From Bacillota bacterium (GTDB lineage: Bacteria > Bacillota > Sulfobacillia > Sulfobacillales > Sulfobacillaceae): a stretch of DNA of 14,756 nucleotides. The stretch is taken from the NCBI GenBank assembly GCA_023488565.1, contig JAMDDZ010000052.1, positions 1 to 14,756 of the forward strand, read 5' to 3'. The first letter of the stretch is position 1. Every line of letters begins with the position of its first letter. The position numbers and the translations under genes were made by a program. Under the pieces are notes generated by a model. The model ran no database searches. It was not told the origin of the DNA and saw only the letters and a program-made list of their open reading frames with translations. Positions 14,655-14,756 of the stretch are shown here, one piece after another.

Positions 14655-14683
14655 CAGGTTACTAGACGGCTTGTGTTAACCTG
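14655..14683 (+). terminator. Weak stem-loop after the operon, possible terminator
   Basis: CAGGTTA (14655-14661) and TAACCTG (14677-14683) pair perfectly around a 15-base loop, 44 bases after the MFS stop. A mixed AT stretch follows (CCTAATTTTATA) instead of a clean U-run. It is the only terminator-like structure after the eight-gene operon, and it is weak. Confidence 0.25.
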
Positions 14684-14706
14684 AGTATGCCCTAATTTTA
14701 TACGGA

Positions 14707-14756
14707 GTGGACATTCTCGCCGAAGTAAAGACCCTGCATGCAAAGGATGTGGGTGG
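14707..14756 (+). CDS. Possible start of a gene running off the right edge
   Basis: A GTG at 14707 opens a frame reading MDILAEVKTLHAKDVG to the window end without a stop. The sequence is protein-like and somewhat recalls the start of helix-turn-helix proteins such as those of IS21-type elements, but 16 residues are too few to name it. No well-spaced ribosome site is seen: the nearest GGAG overlaps the start. It may be only the middle of a chance frame. Confidence 0.2.
   Translation, partial: MDILAEVKTLHAKDVG

Overview
The window looks like a chromosomal segment of a Gram-positive (Firmicutes-type) bacterium of moderate GC content. The signs are strong AGGAGG-type ribosome binding sites, a lipoprotein (LAGC lipobox) substrate-binding protein, and ATGA-coupled genes. 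A Sulfobacillus-like acidophile would fit the overall feel, but that is a guess that the sequence alone cannot settle. No rRNA, tRNA or CRISPR array was seen.

Left part (1-1680), accessory and decayed. A truncated minus-strand gene with a ribbon-helix-helix-like N-terminus runs off the left edge and has paired GTATAC boxes in front of its start. Next comes a degenerate IS3-family element on the minus strand (about 510-1453). Its orfA and orfB are broken by frameshifts, and orfB is cut off just before the catalytic Glu of the DDE triad.

Middle (1630-3461). A dense upstream region with palindromes, a 21-bp-spaced direct repeat, a sigma-A-like promoter and a 9-bp inverted repeat precedes an intact acyl-CoA synthetase (AMP-forming ligase) gene. 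About 1.28 kb without an intact gene follows (3462-4744). It holds a short C-terminal scrap of an IS4/Tn5-type transposase touching the ligase stop codon, a 16-bp GTATAC palindrome, two hairpins, and a RelE/ParE-type toxin pseudogene with two frameshifts.

Right part (4648-14611), the main content. Eight same-strand, tightly spaced genes follow one good promoter: tldD-like metalloprotease, tldE/pmbA-like partner, family-5 peptide-binding lipoprotein, DppC-like permease, DppB-like permease, Asp/Glu racemase-family protein, M17 leucyl aminopeptidase and an MFS transporter. This reads as a peptide uptake and breakdown operon. The lipoprotein and two permeases would import an oligopeptide, TldD/TldE and the M17 enzyme would cleave it, the racemase would act on a released acidic or related amino acid, and the MFS protein would move a product or substrate. 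Odd points are the absence of ATPase genes, the C-before-B permease order, a racemase with Ser in place of the first catalytic Cys, and an M17 signature with Ser in place of Asn. The combination recalls, without matching, the Bacillus subtilis dpp-ykf murein-peptide operon, so a D-residue or modified peptide substrate is a reasonable hypothesis.
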